Shown: positions 19,654 to 30,259, counted from the stretch's first letter. The stretch is 64,000 nucleotides of DNA from Hyphomicrobium sp. (GCA_030148425.1 JASBTM010000006.1:1-64000); one strand, 5' to 3'. Numbers and translations are program-made. The notes: generated by a model not told the origin, from the sequence alone.

Positions 19654-20907
19654 ATGAAGAAAGACTATTCTCTCTGGTCGCTATTCACGAAAGGCCTCAA
19701 GCATAACGAAGGCTGGGATCCAGCTTGGCGAAGTGCAGACCCGAAGCCGTCTTACAACGTCGTCATTGTCGGGGCGGGCGGCCACGGCCTCGCAACCGCC
19801 TACTATCTCGCGAAAGAACATGGCGTCCGGGATATCGCCGTGATCGAGAAGGGGTATCTCGGCGGCGGCAATACGGCGCGCAACACGACCATCGTCCGCT
19901 CGAACTATCTCTGGGACGAAGCGACGATGCTGTACGAGCACGCGCTTAAGCTCTGGGAAGGGCTGACCGAAGATCTGAACTTCAACGTCATGTTCAGTCA
20001 GCGCGGAGTCTTCAATCTCGGTCACACCCTGCAGGATATGCGTGACATCGAGCGGCGCGTGAACGCCAACGTTCTAAATGGCATTGACGCGCAGATGCTG
20101 GATACCGCCGAAGTCAAGCGGATGATCCCGATCCTAAACACTTCAAAGAACGCACGCTATCCCGTGCTTGGCGCAAGCTACCAGCCTCGCGCGGGCGTCG
20201 CGCGCCACGATGCGGTCGCCTGGGGTTTCGCGCGCGCAGCGAGTAAATATGGCGTGGACATCGTCGAGAATTGCGAAGTCATCGGCATGGATCTCGCGGG
20301 CGGTCGTATTCAAGGACTGCAAACGAGCAGAGGTTTCATTCGGGCCGAACGTGTCGGCTGCGTCGCGTCCGGACATTCTTCAGTGCTGGCGAAGATGGCG
20401 GGCATTCGTCTGCCGATCGACAGCCATCCGCTTCAGGCATTCGTGTCTGAATCGATGAAGCCGGTGCTCGATACCATCGTGATGTCGAATGCCGTGCACG
20501 GCTACGCCAGCCAGTCTGACAAAGGCGAATTGGTGATCGGAGCGGGCATCGATCATTATACGAGCTACACACAGCGCGGCAGCCCTCACATCATCGAGCA
20601 TACTGCAGCCGCGATCATCGAGCTGTTTCCGATTTTTTCGCGCGTGCGCATGAATCGGCAATGGGGCGGCATAGTCGATACCACTCCGGATGCGTGTCCG
20701 ATTATCAGCAAGACGAAGGTGAAGGGCCTCTACTTCAACTGCGGTTGGGGGACAGGAGGTTTCAAGGCGACGCCGGGCTCGGGCAACGTTTTCGCGCACA
20801 CGATTGCGAAGGACGATCCACATCCGCTCAATAAAGCGTTCAGTCTGGATCGCTTTTCGACGGGACATCTGATCGACGAGCACGGCGCCGCTGCCGTTGC
20901 TCACTAA
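19654..20907 (+). CDS. soxB: Sarcosine oxidase subunit beta
   Basis: 417 residues from the ATG at 19654 ([21 protein letters not shown]); an upstream TTG at 19618 adds an unlikely leader. This is the FAD subunit of heterotetrameric sarcosine oxidase, which demethylates sarcosine to glycine with production of H2O2 and methylene-tetrahydrofolate or formaldehyde. The Rossmann motif [18 protein letters not shown] lies near residue 32. The late segment [18 protein letters not shown] and the C-terminal [14 protein letters not shown] match the DAO-fold family. It is the first gene of a soxBDAG operon and is followed 15 bp later by soxD. The usual glyA partner in front is absent; a ferritin-like gene stands there instead. 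Confidence 0.93.
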   Translation: MKKDYSLWSLFTKGLKHNEGWDPAWRSADPKPSYNVVIVGAGGHGLATAYYLAKEHGVRDIAVIEKGYLGGGNTARNTTIVRSNYLWDEATMLYEHALKLWEGLTEDLNFNVMFSQRGVFNLGHTLQDMRDIERRVNANVLNGIDAQMLDTAEVKRMIPILNTSKNARYPVLGASYQPRAGVARHDAVAWGFARAASKYGVDIVENCEVIGMDLAGGRIQGLQTSRGFIRAERVGCVASGHSSVLAKMAGIRLPIDSHPLQAFVSESMKPVLDTIVMSNAVHGYASQSDKGELVIGAGIDHYTSYTQRGSPHIIEHTAAAIIELFPIFSRVRMNRQWGGIVDTTPDACPIISKTKVKGLYFNCGWGTGGFKATPGSGNVFAHTIAKDDPHPLNKAFSLDRFSTGHLIDEHGAAAVAH

Positions 20908-20922
20908 TTCCGGGACTTTTCG

Positions 20923-21222
20923 ATGTTCGTACTGTTCTGTCCGCATTGTCAGGAAAAGCGCGAGGAAGAGGAGTTCGGGTACGGCGGCGAAGCGTTTCGC
21001 GTCCGTCCCTCGACGCCCGACACCGTCGACGATGAAACCTGGGGCGATTACCTCTTCATGCGTTCCAACCCCAAGGGTTGGAATTGGGAACTCTGGTCGC
21101 ATGCGACGGGTTGCCGAAAGTTTTTTGTCGTGAAGCGCAACACGGCAACGAATGCCATTGCCGGGTCATGGACACTCGCTGAAGGCCGGAAGGTCTACGA
21201 TGCGGAAGGCGGAGCGCAGTGA
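20923..21222 (+). CDS. soxD: Sarcosine oxidase subunit delta
   Basis: 99 residues, the normal size for this small zinc-binding subunit of heterotetrameric sarcosine oxidase. The N-terminal FCPHCQEKREEEEF supplies two cysteines and a histidine. HATGCRKFFVVKRN near residue 60 supplies a His and a Cys, together forming the zinc site. The segment WGDYLFMRSNPKGWNWELW is characteristic of the family. Its stop overlaps the soxA start by one base (TGATG), which indicates translational coupling. Confidence 0.93.
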   Translation: MFVLFCPHCQEKREEEEFGYGGEAFRVRPSTPDTVDDETWGDYLFMRSNPKGWNWELWSHATGCRKFFVVKRNTATNAIAGSWTLAEGRKVYDAEGGAQ

Positions 21223-24200
21223 TGAGCCATCGCGTCAAGCATTCGGGCGCACGGGTCGATTTCGACCGGCCTCTGGCGTTTTCATTCGATGGCAAATCCT
21301 ACGGCGGATATGCGGGGGATACGCTGGCTTCCGCGTTGCTCGCGAACGGCGTCCGCATGCTGGGGCGAAGCTTTAAATACGGTAGGCCGCGAGGCATCGT
21401 CGGCGCAGGCCCTGAAGAACCCAATGCGCTGACACAAGTCGAGACCGGGGCCGCGACGATTCCCAATCTCAAGGCGACGCAGGTCGAGCTTTACGACGGC
21501 TTGATTGCGCGGCGAACAACCGGTTGGCCAACACTCGATTTCGACCTGAAAAGCCTGTGCGGACCGTTCTCGCGCTTTATGCCCGCAGGATTTTACTACA
21601 AGACATTTCAGAACCGGACGCTCTGGCCGCGCTTCGAGCACATTATCCGCCAGGCAGCGGGTTATGGCTCCGCGCCTGAAGAAGCGGACGCCGATACCTA
21701 CGATCATCGTCATCGTCACGCCGAGGTCGTCGTTGTCGGCGGCGGCGCGTGCGGGCTGCTCGCCGCTCTCGACGCCGGGCGCGCCGGACTTCAGGTAATC
21801 CTGTTCGACGAGCAGAATGAGATGGGCGGCTGGTTGCTGTCCTCGCCGAATACCGTGATCGGCGGCGAACCTGCAGCACAATGGCTCAAGACGATCATCG
21901 CTGAGTTGCGGAGTTTGCCGAACGTCGAAATGTTGACGCGCACCAGTGCGTTCGCTCTGCACGACATGAACCTGATCGTTGCTGTCGAGCAGCTGCAAGA
22001 TCATTTGCCGCTTGCCGAACGATCGGAGACGAAGCCGCGCCAGAGGCTGCACCGCGTTCGGGCGGATCGCATCATCCTCGCGAGTGGCGCAATCGAGCGT
22101 CCGCTGGTTTTCGGTAATAATGACCTTCCTGGTATTCTAACAGCATCGGCGCTGACGACGTATCTCAATCGTTATGGCGTCGGGGTCGGCAAGCGCGTCG
22201 TTTTGCAGACGAGCAACGACTATGCCTATCAAGGGGCCTGCGATCTTGCTAACAGCGGGTGCTCGGTTGTCCTTGTCGATACGCGAATGCGGCCCAATAC
22301 CGCTTGGGAACAGCGCGCGCACGTAGCGGGAGTCGATGTCCGGCCCGGGTACGGGGTTGCCGCCGCGCAAGGCGGACGCGCGGTCAAAGGTGTGAAGCTC
22401 GTCAAGCTCGATGCTGATCGCAATGTAATGTCCGGTGAAGGCCCGACAGTCGAGTGTGATGCGGTGGGAAGCTCAGGCGGCCTTTCGCCGACGGTTCATC
22501 TCTATTGTCACGATGGTGGCCGCCCATACTGGGACGAAGAGAAGCTGGCATTCGTCGTTTCCGCAACCGGGCGTGCCGCGGCAGGCATTTATTGTGTCGG
22601 TTCCATCACTGGAACTTTCGGCTTGCAAGCGGCGCTCGCTCAAACGCAGCAGACAGTAGGCGAAGTCATCGCGTCTTTCGGGAAAGCGCCGGCTCAAGAA
22701 ACGCGGAAGATCGAAACGGATGAGCCGGAAGCGACGCCCGCGCGGCGGATCTTCCGGGTGCCTGATGGCAAGGCCGAGGGGCACGGACAGAAAGCCTTCG
22801 TCGATTTCCAAAACGACGTCAGCGCCGCCGACATCCATCTCGCGATCCGCGAGAACTATAGATCTATTGAACACATCAAGCGCTACACGGCGCTGGGTTT
22901 CGGTACGGATCAGGGCAAACTTTCGAACGTCAACGGTTTCGCGATTGCAGCGGACGCGCTGAGCAAGAGCATTCCGGAGGTCGGGACGACGACCTATCGT
23001 CCAGCCTATTCGCCGGTGACATTCGGAACGCTCGCAGGGCCGCACGAGGGAGATACCTTCGAGCCGCGGCGTTATACGGCGATGCATGCGTCCCACGTCG
23101 CGCGGGGCGCGGTGTTTGAGAACGTCGGGCAATGGCTGCGTCCACAATACTTCCTGAAGCCCGGAGAAGATCAGGAAGCCGCAATCCGCCGTGAGTGCGT
23201 TGCCACGCGACGGAGCGTCGGCCTCATGGATGCTTCGACACTCGGCAAGATCGACATTCAAGGCAAGAATGTCCGCGAATTCCTCAATCGGGTCTACGCC
23301 AACGCGTGGACGCAGCTCGCGCCTGGGAAATGCCGCTATGGCTTGATGCTGGACGAGAACGGCATGGTGATGGACGACGGCGTCACCGCGTGCATCTCGG
23401 ACGAGCATTTCGTGATGACGACGACGACGGGTGGCGCCGCGCGTGTGATGAGCTGGCTCGAGAATTGGCATCAGACAGAGTGGCCGGATCTCGACGTCTA
23501 CATGACGTCGGTCACCGACCATTGGGCGACGGCGGCGGTCGTCGGGCCGAAGAGTCGCCAGGTTCTGGAGAAGCTCTGCTCCGATATCGATCTCTCGCCT
23601 GGGTCCTTCAAATTCATGGACTGGCGGGAGGGCACGGTCGCGGGCGTTCCGGCTCGCGTGTTTCGCATCAGCTTCTCAGGCGAGCTTGCATTCGAGGTGA
23701 ACGTCGATGCGAGCTACGGTCATCACGTTTGGGAAGCGTTGATGGAGGCGGGCGCCGAGTTCGGTATTACGCCTTACGGCACCGACGCGATGCATCTCCT
23801 TCGTGCGGAGAAGGGCTTCATCATTGTGGGTCAGGATACGGATGGTTCGATGACGCCATTCGATCTCGACATGGCCTGGGCCGTCTCGATGAAAAAGCCT
23901 TTCAGCTTTATCGGCAAGCGATCGTTCGCGCGTAGCGACACTGCTGGGCCTAATCGTAAGCAACTCGTTGGCCTATTGACGGACGATCCGTCGGTCGTAC
24001 TCGCGGAAGGCGCACAGATCATCGAACGGCCCGACGCGTCTCTGCCCGTTGCGATGCTCGGTCACGTTACGTCGAGCTATTTCAGCCCGGAACTTAACCG
24101 GTCGATTGCGATGGCAGTGGTGCGTGACGGCATTCAGCGCCGCAGCGACGATAGCCGGAAGGCGGGGCGAGACGTGCTCTTTGCCTATTCGCGCGGGACG

Positions 24201-24266
24201 ACGCATAAAGTGAAGGTGGTTTCGCCCGTGTTCGTTGATCCCAAGGGAGAGCGGCAGAATGGCTGA
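21222..24266 (+). CDS. soxA: Sarcosine oxidase subunit alpha
   Basis: 1,014 residues, full length for the alpha subunit. Starting at the ATG sharing a base with the soxD stop, it begins with a 2Fe-2S-like ferredoxin fold (residues 10-100, FDRPLAFSFDGKSYGGYAGD) that lacks the cluster cysteines, as usual here. A dinucleotide-binding domain follows (EVVVVGGGACGLLAALDAGR near residue 170). The second half is a T-protein/GcvT-like folate domain (FENVGQWLRPQYF near 630, YGLMLDENGMVMDDGV near 710, LRAEKGFIIVGQD near 860). This half binds tetrahydrofolate and captures the methyl-derived C1 unit as methylene-THF. It overlaps soxG by 8 bp. Confidence 0.95.
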   Translation: MSHRVKHSGARVDFDRPLAFSFDGKSYGGYAGDTLASALLANGVRMLGRSFKYGRPRGIVGAGPEEPNALTQVETGAATIPNLKATQVELYDGLIARRTTGWPTLDFDLKSLCGPFSRFMPAGFYYKTFQNRTLWPRFEHIIRQAAGYGSAPEEADADTYDHRHRHAEVVVVGGGACGLLAALDAGRAGLQVILFDEQNEMGGWLLSSPNTVIGGEPAAQWLKTIIAELRSLPNVEMLTRTSAFALHDMNLIVAVEQLQDHLPLAERSETKPRQRLHRVRADRIILASGAIERPLVFGNNDLPGILTASALTTYLNRYGVGVGKRVVLQTSNDYAYQGACDLANSGCSVVLVDTRMRPNTAWEQRAHVAGVDVRPGYGVAAAQGGRAVKGVKLVKLDADRNVMSGEGPTVECDAVGSSGGLSPTVHLYCHDGGRPYWDEEKLAFVVSATGRAAAGIYCVGSITGTFGLQAALAQTQQTVGEVIASFGKAPAQETRKIETDEPEATPARRIFRVPDGKAEGHGQKAFVDFQNDVSAADIHLAIRENYRSIEHIKRYTALGFGTDQGKLSNVNGFAIAADALSKSIPEVGTTTYRPAYSPVTFGTLAGPHEGDTFEPRRYTAMHASHVARGAVFENVGQWLRPQYFLKPGEDQEAAIRRECVATRRSVGLMDASTLGKIDIQGKNVREFLNRVYANAWTQLAPGKCRYGLMLDENGMVMDDGVTACISDEHFVMTTTTGGAARVMSWLENWHQTEWPDLDVYMTSVTDHWATAAVVGPKSRQVLEKLCSDIDLSPGSFKFMDWREGTVAGVPARVFRISFSGELAFEVNVDASYGHHVWEALMEAGAEFGITPYGTDAMHLLRAEKGFIIVGQDTDGSMTPFDLDMAWAVSMKKPFSFIGKRSFARSDTAGPNRKQLVGLLTDDPSVVLAEGAQIIERPDASLPVAMLGHVTSSYFSPELNRSIAMAVVRDGIQRRSDDSRKAGRDVLFAYSRGTTHKVKVVSPVFVDPKGERQNG

Positions 24267-24891
24267 GCCGTTGATGCAATCGCCGCTGAGCGCGTTCGAC
24301 CTCGGAGTACAGGCCCGGGCGATTGATGACAGTCGGGGTGTCTGGGCGAGCGAGATCCCGCTTCTCGCCTATATCAGCCTGCGGGGCGACGCAGGAGACG
24401 CAGCGTTCGTCGAAAAGGTTGTGTCCGTGATCGGCATGCCTTTGCCTGTCGCGCCCTGTACGTTCGCGGCATCGAATGGCGTCACGGCCCTTTGGATGTC
24501 GCCGGACGAGTGGATGATCGTTTGCAGGCGCGAGCGGCTCAGTGAATTAACCAGCGGGCTAAAGTCGATTCTACAAGGCATCCGCAGCCAAGTCGCCGAT
24601 AATTCAGGAGGCTACACGCAGGTATCGCTACAGGGACGGAACGCACTCGATGTGCTTCAGCACGCTTCCGTTTATGACTTTGCAGCCCTGCAGCCCGGAC
24701 GTGTGGTTGGGACCACATTCGGGAAGTCTTCGGTCTACGCGTATCGTGCGGACAACGGCTTCCGCCTCATAATGCGCCGCAGTTTCGCCGACTATATCTG
24801 GCGCTATCTTGTCCGCGCCGCGGCGCCATATGGACTGGGGATTGCCGCCATCGAGGCAACGGGCCACGCCGGGCAAGGAGTGGCAGAATGA
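24259..24891 (+). CDS. soxG: Sarcosine oxidase subunit gamma
   Basis: 210 residues from the ATG at 24259, which lies inside the end of soxA. Typical gamma-subunit features are WMSPDEWMIVCRRE near residue 78, the SGGYTQVSLQGRNALDVLQH stretch near residue 120 and FRLIMRRSFADYIWRYL near the end. The subunit has a GcvT-like fold and completes the soxBDAG heterotetramer. It ends in an ATGA overlap with sdaA, so glycine formation and serine deamination are transcribed together. Confidence 0.9.
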   Translation: MAEPLMQSPLSAFDLGVQARAIDDSRGVWASEIPLLAYISLRGDAGDAAFVEKVVSVIGMPLPVAPCTFAASNGVTALWMSPDEWMIVCRRERLSELTSGLKSILQGIRSQVADNSGGYTQVSLQGRNALDVLQHASVYDFAALQPGRVVGTTFGKSSVYAYRADNGFRLIMRRSFADYIWRYLVRAAAPYGLGIAAIEATGHAGQGVAE

Positions 24892-26285
24892 ACTACAGCG
24901 TCTTTGAAGTCTTCCGCATTGGCATCGGCCCGTCGAGCTCGCACACGGTCGGACCGATGAGTGCCGTAAACAGCTTTCTCGCGGAGCTTCGGGACAGAGA
25001 CGCTATAGATCTGGTCGAGCGTGTCACTGTTGAGCTCTATGGGTCGCTGGCCCTGACGGGCGTCGGCCACGCGACGGACTTTGCAGTCATCAGCGGCCTT
25101 CTCGGCGAGACACCGGAAGATGCCGAGCCCCTGGCGCTTTGGCAGCGCGTTGATGAGGTGCGCCGGACGAAGCGGCTCTTGCTCGGTGGCGAACGAGAGA
25201 TCGATTTTGCGCCCGAGACCGATCTTCTTTTTCACCGCGACCGGATGCTCAGCGAACACCCGAACGGCATGATCGTCGAAGCTTTCGACAAGCTTGGCGC
25301 TTCGCTTTATCGCAATACGTATTTTTCGATCGGCGGCGGTGCGGTGCTCGATAAGGCGGCGCTGGCAGCGAGCCGTCGTACCGACGAGGTTCCGCATCGG
25401 CCGGTGCGTTACAGCTTCAGCAGCGCGAAGGAGCTTCTCGCTCTCTGTCAGCGCTACAACCTATCGATTGCCGATATCGTCTGGCGCAATGAATTCGCTT
25501 ACCAGAATGAAGCGACGACGAGGACGAAACTTCTCAAAGTCTGGGACGTCATGAATGGCTGCCTGCAGCGTGGTCTCAGCACGGAGGGTGTGCTGCCCGG
25601 CGGCCTTAGGGTCAAGCGGAGGGCGCCCGCACTTTATCGGCAGGCATGCGACGTCGACGGAAAGCTGACGGCCGACTTTCGCGCGATGGATATGGTCAGC
25701 TCGTTCGCCATAGCCGTGAACGAAGAAAACGCCGCCGGTGGCCGCGTTGTTACCGCGCCAACGAACGGCTCTGCGGGAGTCATTCCTGCGGTGCTCGCCT
25801 ATTACACACGCTTCTGCGATGCCGCAACCGACCCCGATACGCGCGACGATCACATCATCACGTTCCTGCTGACCGCTGCAGGCATCGGGATGCTTTACAA
25901 AAAGAATGCCTCGATTTCCGCTGCGGAAATGGGTTGCCAAGGCGAGATTGGCGTCTCGTGCTCGATGGCGGCCGCCGGGCTCGCCGCAGTGATGGGTGCC
26001 ACGGCTGAGCAGGTCGAGAACGCTGCCGAGATCGGCATGGAGCATAACCTCGGCATGACCTGCGACCCTATCGGCGGTCTCGTGCAGGTTCCGTGCATTG
26101 AGCGAAACAGCATGGGAGCGTTGAAAGCGATCAACGCCGCGCGCCTCGCCATGATGGACGACGGCGGCCATCTCGTTTCTCTCGATGCGGTCATCGAAAC
26201 AATGCGGCAGACCGGCCACGATTTGCAATCGAAGTACAAAGAGACGTCGCTCGGTGGCCTCGCCGCGACGGTTGTTTACTGCTGA
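24888..26285 (+). CDS. sdaA: L-serine ammonia-lyase (iron-sulfur type)
   Basis: 465 residues. It begins with the family motif [16 protein letters not shown], the serine-binding loop. Cys350, Cys392 and Cys403 have the spacing (42 and 11) of the three cysteines that hold the 4Fe-4S cluster in the E. coli enzyme, and Cys358 is extra. The cluster removes the hydroxyl of L-serine, giving pyruvate and ammonia. Its 4-bp overlap with soxG and position inside the betaine operon indicate that glycine from betaine, together with a C1 unit, is meant to go to serine and then to pyruvate. The serine hydroxymethyltransferase needed between them is not in this window. Confidence 0.95.
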   Translation: MNYSVFEVFRIGIGPSSSHTVGPMSAVNSFLAELRDRDAIDLVERVTVELYGSLALTGVGHATDFAVISGLLGETPEDAEPLALWQRVDEVRRTKRLLLGGEREIDFAPETDLLFHRDRMLSEHPNGMIVEAFDKLGASLYRNTYFSIGGGAVLDKAALAASRRTDEVPHRPVRYSFSSAKELLALCQRYNLSIADIVWRNEFAYQNEATTRTKLLKVWDVMNGCLQRGLSTEGVLPGGLRVKRRAPALYRQACDVDGKLTADFRAMDMVSSFAIAVNEENAAGGRVVTAPTNGSAGVIPAVLAYYTRFCDAATDPDTRDDHIITFLLTAAGIGMLYKKNASISAAEMGCQGEIGVSCSMAAAGLAAVMGATAEQVENAAEIGMEHNLGMTCDPIGGLVQVPCIERNSMGALKAINAARLAMMDDGGHLVSLDAVIETMRQTGHDLQSKYKETSLGGLAATVVYC

Positions 26286-26309
26286 GGCTCGCGACCCGAG
26301 GATCAGGCG

Positions 26310-28376
26310 ATGGCGGCTTATCCGCATATCTTCACCCCGATCAAGCTCAACCAGCTGACGCTGCCAAACCGCATCTATTCGACGGCGCATGCCGAGGTTT
26401 ATGCCGATGCGGGCGGCATGCCGGGCGATCGCTATATTCGCTATTACGAGGAGAAGGCGAAGGGCGGTCTCGGCATGGCAATCTGCGGCGGGTCGAGCCC
26501 GGTGTCGATCGACGTGCCGCAAGGTTCATGGAAGCCCGTCAATCTGACGACGGACCGCGTGATCGAGCCGATGGCGCGCTTGGCCGACACGGTTCATCAC
26601 CATGGCATGAAGATCATGATTCAAGCAACGCACATGGGCCGACGCTCGGCTTATGCGGGCGATCCGTGGCCGCATCTCGTTTCGCCCTCGGGTGTCCGCG
26701 AACCCGTGCATCGGGGTAACGCCAAGGCCATCGAGATCGAGGAAATCCGCCGGATCATCGCTGATTTCGCGGCGGCAGCGAAACGCGTGCAAGCGTCAGG
26801 CTTCGACGGCATCGAGATCTCCGCTGCGCACCAGCAACTGATCGATCAGTTCTGGTCGCCTCGCAGCAATATGCGGACCGACGAGTGGGGCGGCAGTCTC
26901 GCGAACCGAATGCGTTTCGGCGTCGAGGTGTTGCAGGCGGTGCGGGAGGCTGTCGGCCGAGATTATTGCGTCGGCATCCGGATGTGTGCAGACGAATTCC
27001 ACGACGACGGCCTGGATCACGAGACGCTGAAGGAAATCGCGCATGCGATGTCTGAGACGGGAATGATCGATTTCTTCAGCGTCATCGGATCGGGCGCCGA
27101 CACGCACAACTCGCTCGCCAACTGCATGCCGCCGATGGCGCTTCCGCCGGAGCCGTTCGTGCATCTGGCAGCGGGCATTAAATCCGTCGTGAATGTCCCG
27201 GTTCTTCACGCGCAAGGAATTCGCGATATCACGCAGGCCGAGCGTATTCTGGCGAACGGTATGGTCGATATCGTCGGCATGACTCGCGCGCACATTGCCG
27301 ATCCGCACATCATGAACAAAGTGCGGGAAGGTCGCGAGGATCAAATCCGCCAGTGCGTCGGCGCCAACTATTGTATCGACCGGATGTACTCGGGTTCCGA
27401 CACGCTTTGCGTTCAGAACGCGGCGACCTCGCGCGAGGCGACGATGCCTCACGTCATCGCACCGACGAAGGGCAAGAAGCGGCGGGTCGTCGTTGTCGGC
27501 GCTGGGCCTGCTGGCCTTGAGGCGGCGCGCGTTTCTCGTTCGCGCGGACATGACGTCGTGCTGTTCGAGCGTAGCGGCGTCGTCGGCGGTCAGATCAATC
27601 TCGCAGCGAAAGCTCCGCAGCGCGAACAGATGGCCGGCATCGTTCGCTGGTTCGATCTTGAAACGAAGCGTCTGGGCGTCGACAGGCGATTGGGTGTCGA
27701 AGCCACCGCCGAGACGATCCTGGCGGAAGACCCGGATATCGTCGTGCTGGCGACGGGGGGGCGCAGCCATGTCGGCCAAGTCGAGGGTTGGGGAGCGGCT
27801 GAAGGACTATCGGTCAGTGCATGGGACATTCTATCGGAAAAAGTTCAGCCAGCGGAAAACGTGCTCGTTTACGACGGCATCAGCGCGCACGCCGGTTTCG
27901 GGACCGCTGACTTTCTCGCCAGCCGCGGCTGCACAGTCGAAATCGTGACACCGGATGTGAAGGTTGGCGACGACGTTGGCGGCACGACGTTCCCCATTTT
28001 CTATCGCCGCATGTATGCGCAGGGCATAATCCCGACTCCGAATTTCTGGCTCGACCGCGTGTATGCGGAAGGGAACAAGAAGATTGCAGTTCTGCGCAAT
28101 GAATATACCGACGAGCTTGAGGAGCGCGCCGTAGATCAAGTGGTGATCGAAAATGGCATTACGCCCAACACGGAACTCTATTGGTCGTTGAAGGAGCGGT
28201 CTCTTAATCGCGGCCAAACGGATATCAGATCGCTCTACGCTAACGAGCCGCAGCCTGCATTGAATGAGGCGACCGACGGTGACCGCTTCGTGCTGTTTCG
28301 CGTCGGCGATTGCGTGTCGATGCACAACATCCACGCGGCGATCTACGACTCTCTCCGCCTCTGCAAGGATTTCTGA
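26310..28376 (+). CDS. dgcA: Dimethylglycine demethylation flavoprotein (old-yellow-enzyme fusion)
   Basis: 688 residues in two parts. Residues 1-370 form an FMN-binding TIM barrel of the NADH:flavin oxidoreductase class (FTPIKLNQLTLPNRIYSTAH at the start, EISAAHQQLIDQFWSPRSN near 170). A cysteine-rich 4Fe-4S hinge follows (QCVGANYCIDRMYSG near 347). Residues 390-688 form an FAD/NAD-type Rossmann domain (RRVVVVGAGPAGLEAARVSR). Length and order match DgcA of Pseudomonas, which oxidises dimethylglycine to sarcosine. Related proteins act on N-methylproline (stachydrine pathway). The neighbouring dgcB, etf, gbc and sox genes favour dimethylglycine. The gene is 24 bp after sdaA and 2 bp before dgcB. 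Confidence 0.88.
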   Translation: MAAYPHIFTPIKLNQLTLPNRIYSTAHAEVYADAGGMPGDRYIRYYEEKAKGGLGMAICGGSSPVSIDVPQGSWKPVNLTTDRVIEPMARLADTVHHHGMKIMIQATHMGRRSAYAGDPWPHLVSPSGVREPVHRGNAKAIEIEEIRRIIADFAAAAKRVQASGFDGIEISAAHQQLIDQFWSPRSNMRTDEWGGSLANRMRFGVEVLQAVREAVGRDYCVGIRMCADEFHDDGLDHETLKEIAHAMSETGMIDFFSVIGSGADTHNSLANCMPPMALPPEPFVHLAAGIKSVVNVPVLHAQGIRDITQAERILANGMVDIVGMTRAHIADPHIMNKVREGREDQIRQCVGANYCIDRMYSGSDTLCVQNAATSREATMPHVIAPTKGKKRRVVVVGAGPAGLEAARVSRSRGHDVVLFERSGVVGGQINLAAKAPQREQMAGIVRWFDLETKRLGVDRRLGVEATAETILAEDPDIVVLATGGRSHVGQVEGWGAAEGLSVSAWDILSEKVQPAENVLVYDGISAHAGFGTADFLASRGCTVEIVTPDVKVGDDVGGTTFPIFYRRMYAQGIIPTPNFWLDRVYAEGNKKIAVLRNEYTDELEERAVDQVVIENGITPNTELYWSLKERSLNRGQTDIRSLYANEPQPALNEATDGDRFVLFRVGDCVSMHNIHAAIYDSLRLCKDF

Positions 28377-28378
28377 TC

Positions 28379-30259
28379 GTGCCGGTCGCGCTCGCCATCA
28401 CGATTCTGTTCTGGCTGTCAGTTGCGGCGCTGGCGGTCGGTCTTGCGCGCCGTGCGCAGCTATGGCGGGCAGGGCAGCCCGCGCCGGTCGCGCGGTCGGG
28501 CCTGCTGGCGGTTCCGAAGCGCTATTTCGTCGATTTGCATCATGTCGTCGCGCGCGATCCGTTCATCGCGCATGCACACGTTGCGACGGCGGGTGGTGCC
28601 GTACTCGCGCTCATCGTCGTTGCGCTGAATTACGGCTTTGGAATTTATTCGGAGTTTCTCGACTGGGGCATCGTTCTCGCCGCATTGGTAATGCTCGTCG
28701 GTGTCTTCTTTGTGTGGCAGCGGCGGCGGCATCCACCAGCGCGACTATCGCGCGGGGCCTGGGATCGGCTGCCCTATACGCTTGCAGCCTTTGCGATAGG
28801 CTTGCTGATAGCGAACGCTCTACCGACACAAATTCTGTCGTCTGCTGTTGCTGCCATCGCGCTGCTTTTTCTTCTCGTGGGGTCCGCTGAGCTTGTGCTT
28901 GGAATTGGCGTTGGCGCGCCAATGAAACATGCGGTTGCCGGGCTGCTGCATCTTGCATTCCATCCGAGGCCGGAGCGCTTTTCAGGAGTTCGCTCCACGG
29001 CGCTCAAGCCGCTTCCGCTTGACGGTCGAGAGCTTGGTGTGAATGCGCCTGCGGATTTCCATTGGAACCAGCTTCTAAGTTTCGATGCGTGCGTCCAATG
29101 CGGAAAGTGCGAGCAATCTTGCCCCGCCTTTGCCGCAGGTCAGCCGCTCAACCCGAAAAAGCTTATCCAGGATCTCGTCTGCGGTCTGTCGGGCACCGGA
29201 GACACGGCCTACGCAGGCAGCCCCTATCCAGGCATCGCGATCGGCACACACGCCGGAGCGCCGGATAAAGCCATCGTGCCTCAGCTCATCGAGCCGCAAA
29301 CGCTCTGGTCATGCACGACGTGCCGGGCGTGCGTGGAAGAATGCCCGATGCTGATCGAGCACGTCGATGCGATCGTCGGAATTCGCCGCAATTTGAACCT
29401 CGCGCGTGGCGACGTGCCAGGCACGGCCCCTGATATTCTCGCCAATCTGCGCGAAACCGCGACGCAGGGAGGTTCCGACAACGCCGCGAGATATAACTGG
29501 GCGATCGACCTCGATGTCCAGACGGCGGTGCCGGGAAAGCCCGTCGATCTTTTGCTATTCGCAGGAGAAGGTGCGTTCGACATGCGCTATCAGCGCACGC
29601 TCCGCTCGCTCGTGAAAATTCTGAAAGCGGCCAAAGTCGACTTTGCGGTGCTCGGAGAAAGCGAGTGCGATACCGGCGATACCGCGCGGCGACTCGGCGA
29701 TGAGGCGACGTTTCAGAGGCTGGCAAAAGCGAACATTGCCACTTTGGCCGGGCTCGATTTCAAGCGGATCGTCACGGCGGATCCACACGTGCTTCACAGT
29801 CTTCGCAACGAGTACCCCGCGTTTGGTGGGAATTATTCCGTTGTCCACCACACGGCCTTGATCGACGAACTGATGACGCCAGGAAAGTTGCCGGTTCTCG
29901 AGTTCAGGAATTCGCGCGCGCTGACTTATCACGATCCCTGTTATCTCGGGCGCTACAACGGTGAGTTCGAAGCACCGCGCTCTGTCCTGCGCAAGCTCGG
30001 CGTGAACGTGCGCGAGATGGACCGTTCGGGACCTCGTGCACGTTGTTGCGGCGGTGGGGGCGGTGCACCGTTGACCGATATTCCTGGCGAGCGGCGCATT
30101 CCGGATATGCGGATGGGCGACGTCCGCGGCGCTGGTGCTGAGATCGTCGCTGTTGCATGTCCGCAATGCACGGCAATGCTCGAGGGTGTTGCGGGTGATC
30201 GCGCGGAAGTGCTCGATATCGCCGAGCTTGTGGCGTCCTCGCTGGAGGCGCGCCCATGA
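28379..30259 (+). CDS. dgcB: Membrane iron-sulfur protein of dimethylglycine catabolism
   Basis: 626 residues if started at the GTG at 28379, two bases after the dgcA stop; earlier starts lie inside dgcA. Residues 1-200 hold about five membrane segments (for example LAITILFWLSVAALAVGLA). Two ferredoxin-type clusters follow (CVQCGKCEQSCP near 239 and CTTCRACVEECP near 317). The C-terminal half is the heterodisulfide-reductase-like CCG domain (HDPCYLGRYNGEFEAPR, RARCCGGGGGAP, ACPQCTAML). In Pseudomonas DgcB pairs with DgcA. The layout implies electron flow from DgcA or EtfAB into the quinone pool at the membrane. Confidence 0.88.
   Translation: MPVALAITILFWLSVAALAVGLARRAQLWRAGQPAPVARSGLLAVPKRYFVDLHHVVARDPFIAHAHVATAGGAVLALIVVALNYGFGIYSEFLDWGIVLAALVMLVGVFFVWQRRRHPPARLSRGAWDRLPYTLAAFAIGLLIANALPTQILSSAVAAIALLFLLVGSAELVLGIGVGAPMKHAVAGLLHLAFHPRPERFSGVRSTALKPLPLDGRELGVNAPADFHWNQLLSFDACVQCGKCEQSCPAFAAGQPLNPKKLIQDLVCGLSGTGDTAYAGSPYPGIAIGTHAGAPDKAIVPQLIEPQTLWSCTTCRACVEECPMLIEHVDAIVGIRRNLNLARGDVPGTAPDILANLRETATQGGSDNAARYNWAIDLDVQTAVPGKPVDLLLFAGEGAFDMRYQRTLRSLVKILKAAKVDFAVLGESECDTGDTARRLGDEATFQRLAKANIATLAGLDFKRIVTADPHVLHSLRNEYPAFGGNYSVVHHTALIDELMTPGKLPVLEFRNSRALTYHDPCYLGRYNGEFEAPRSVLRKLGVNVREMDRSGPRARCCGGGGGAPLTDIPGERRIPDMRMGDVRGAGAEIVAVACPQCTAMLEGVAGDRAEVLDIAELVASSLEARP

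Noticed and set aside
28310-28378. Upstream start for dgcB inside dgcA
   Set aside because: It would precede the first membrane segment with 23 residues read from the wrong frame of dgcA; the GTG at 28379 fits the operon spacing.
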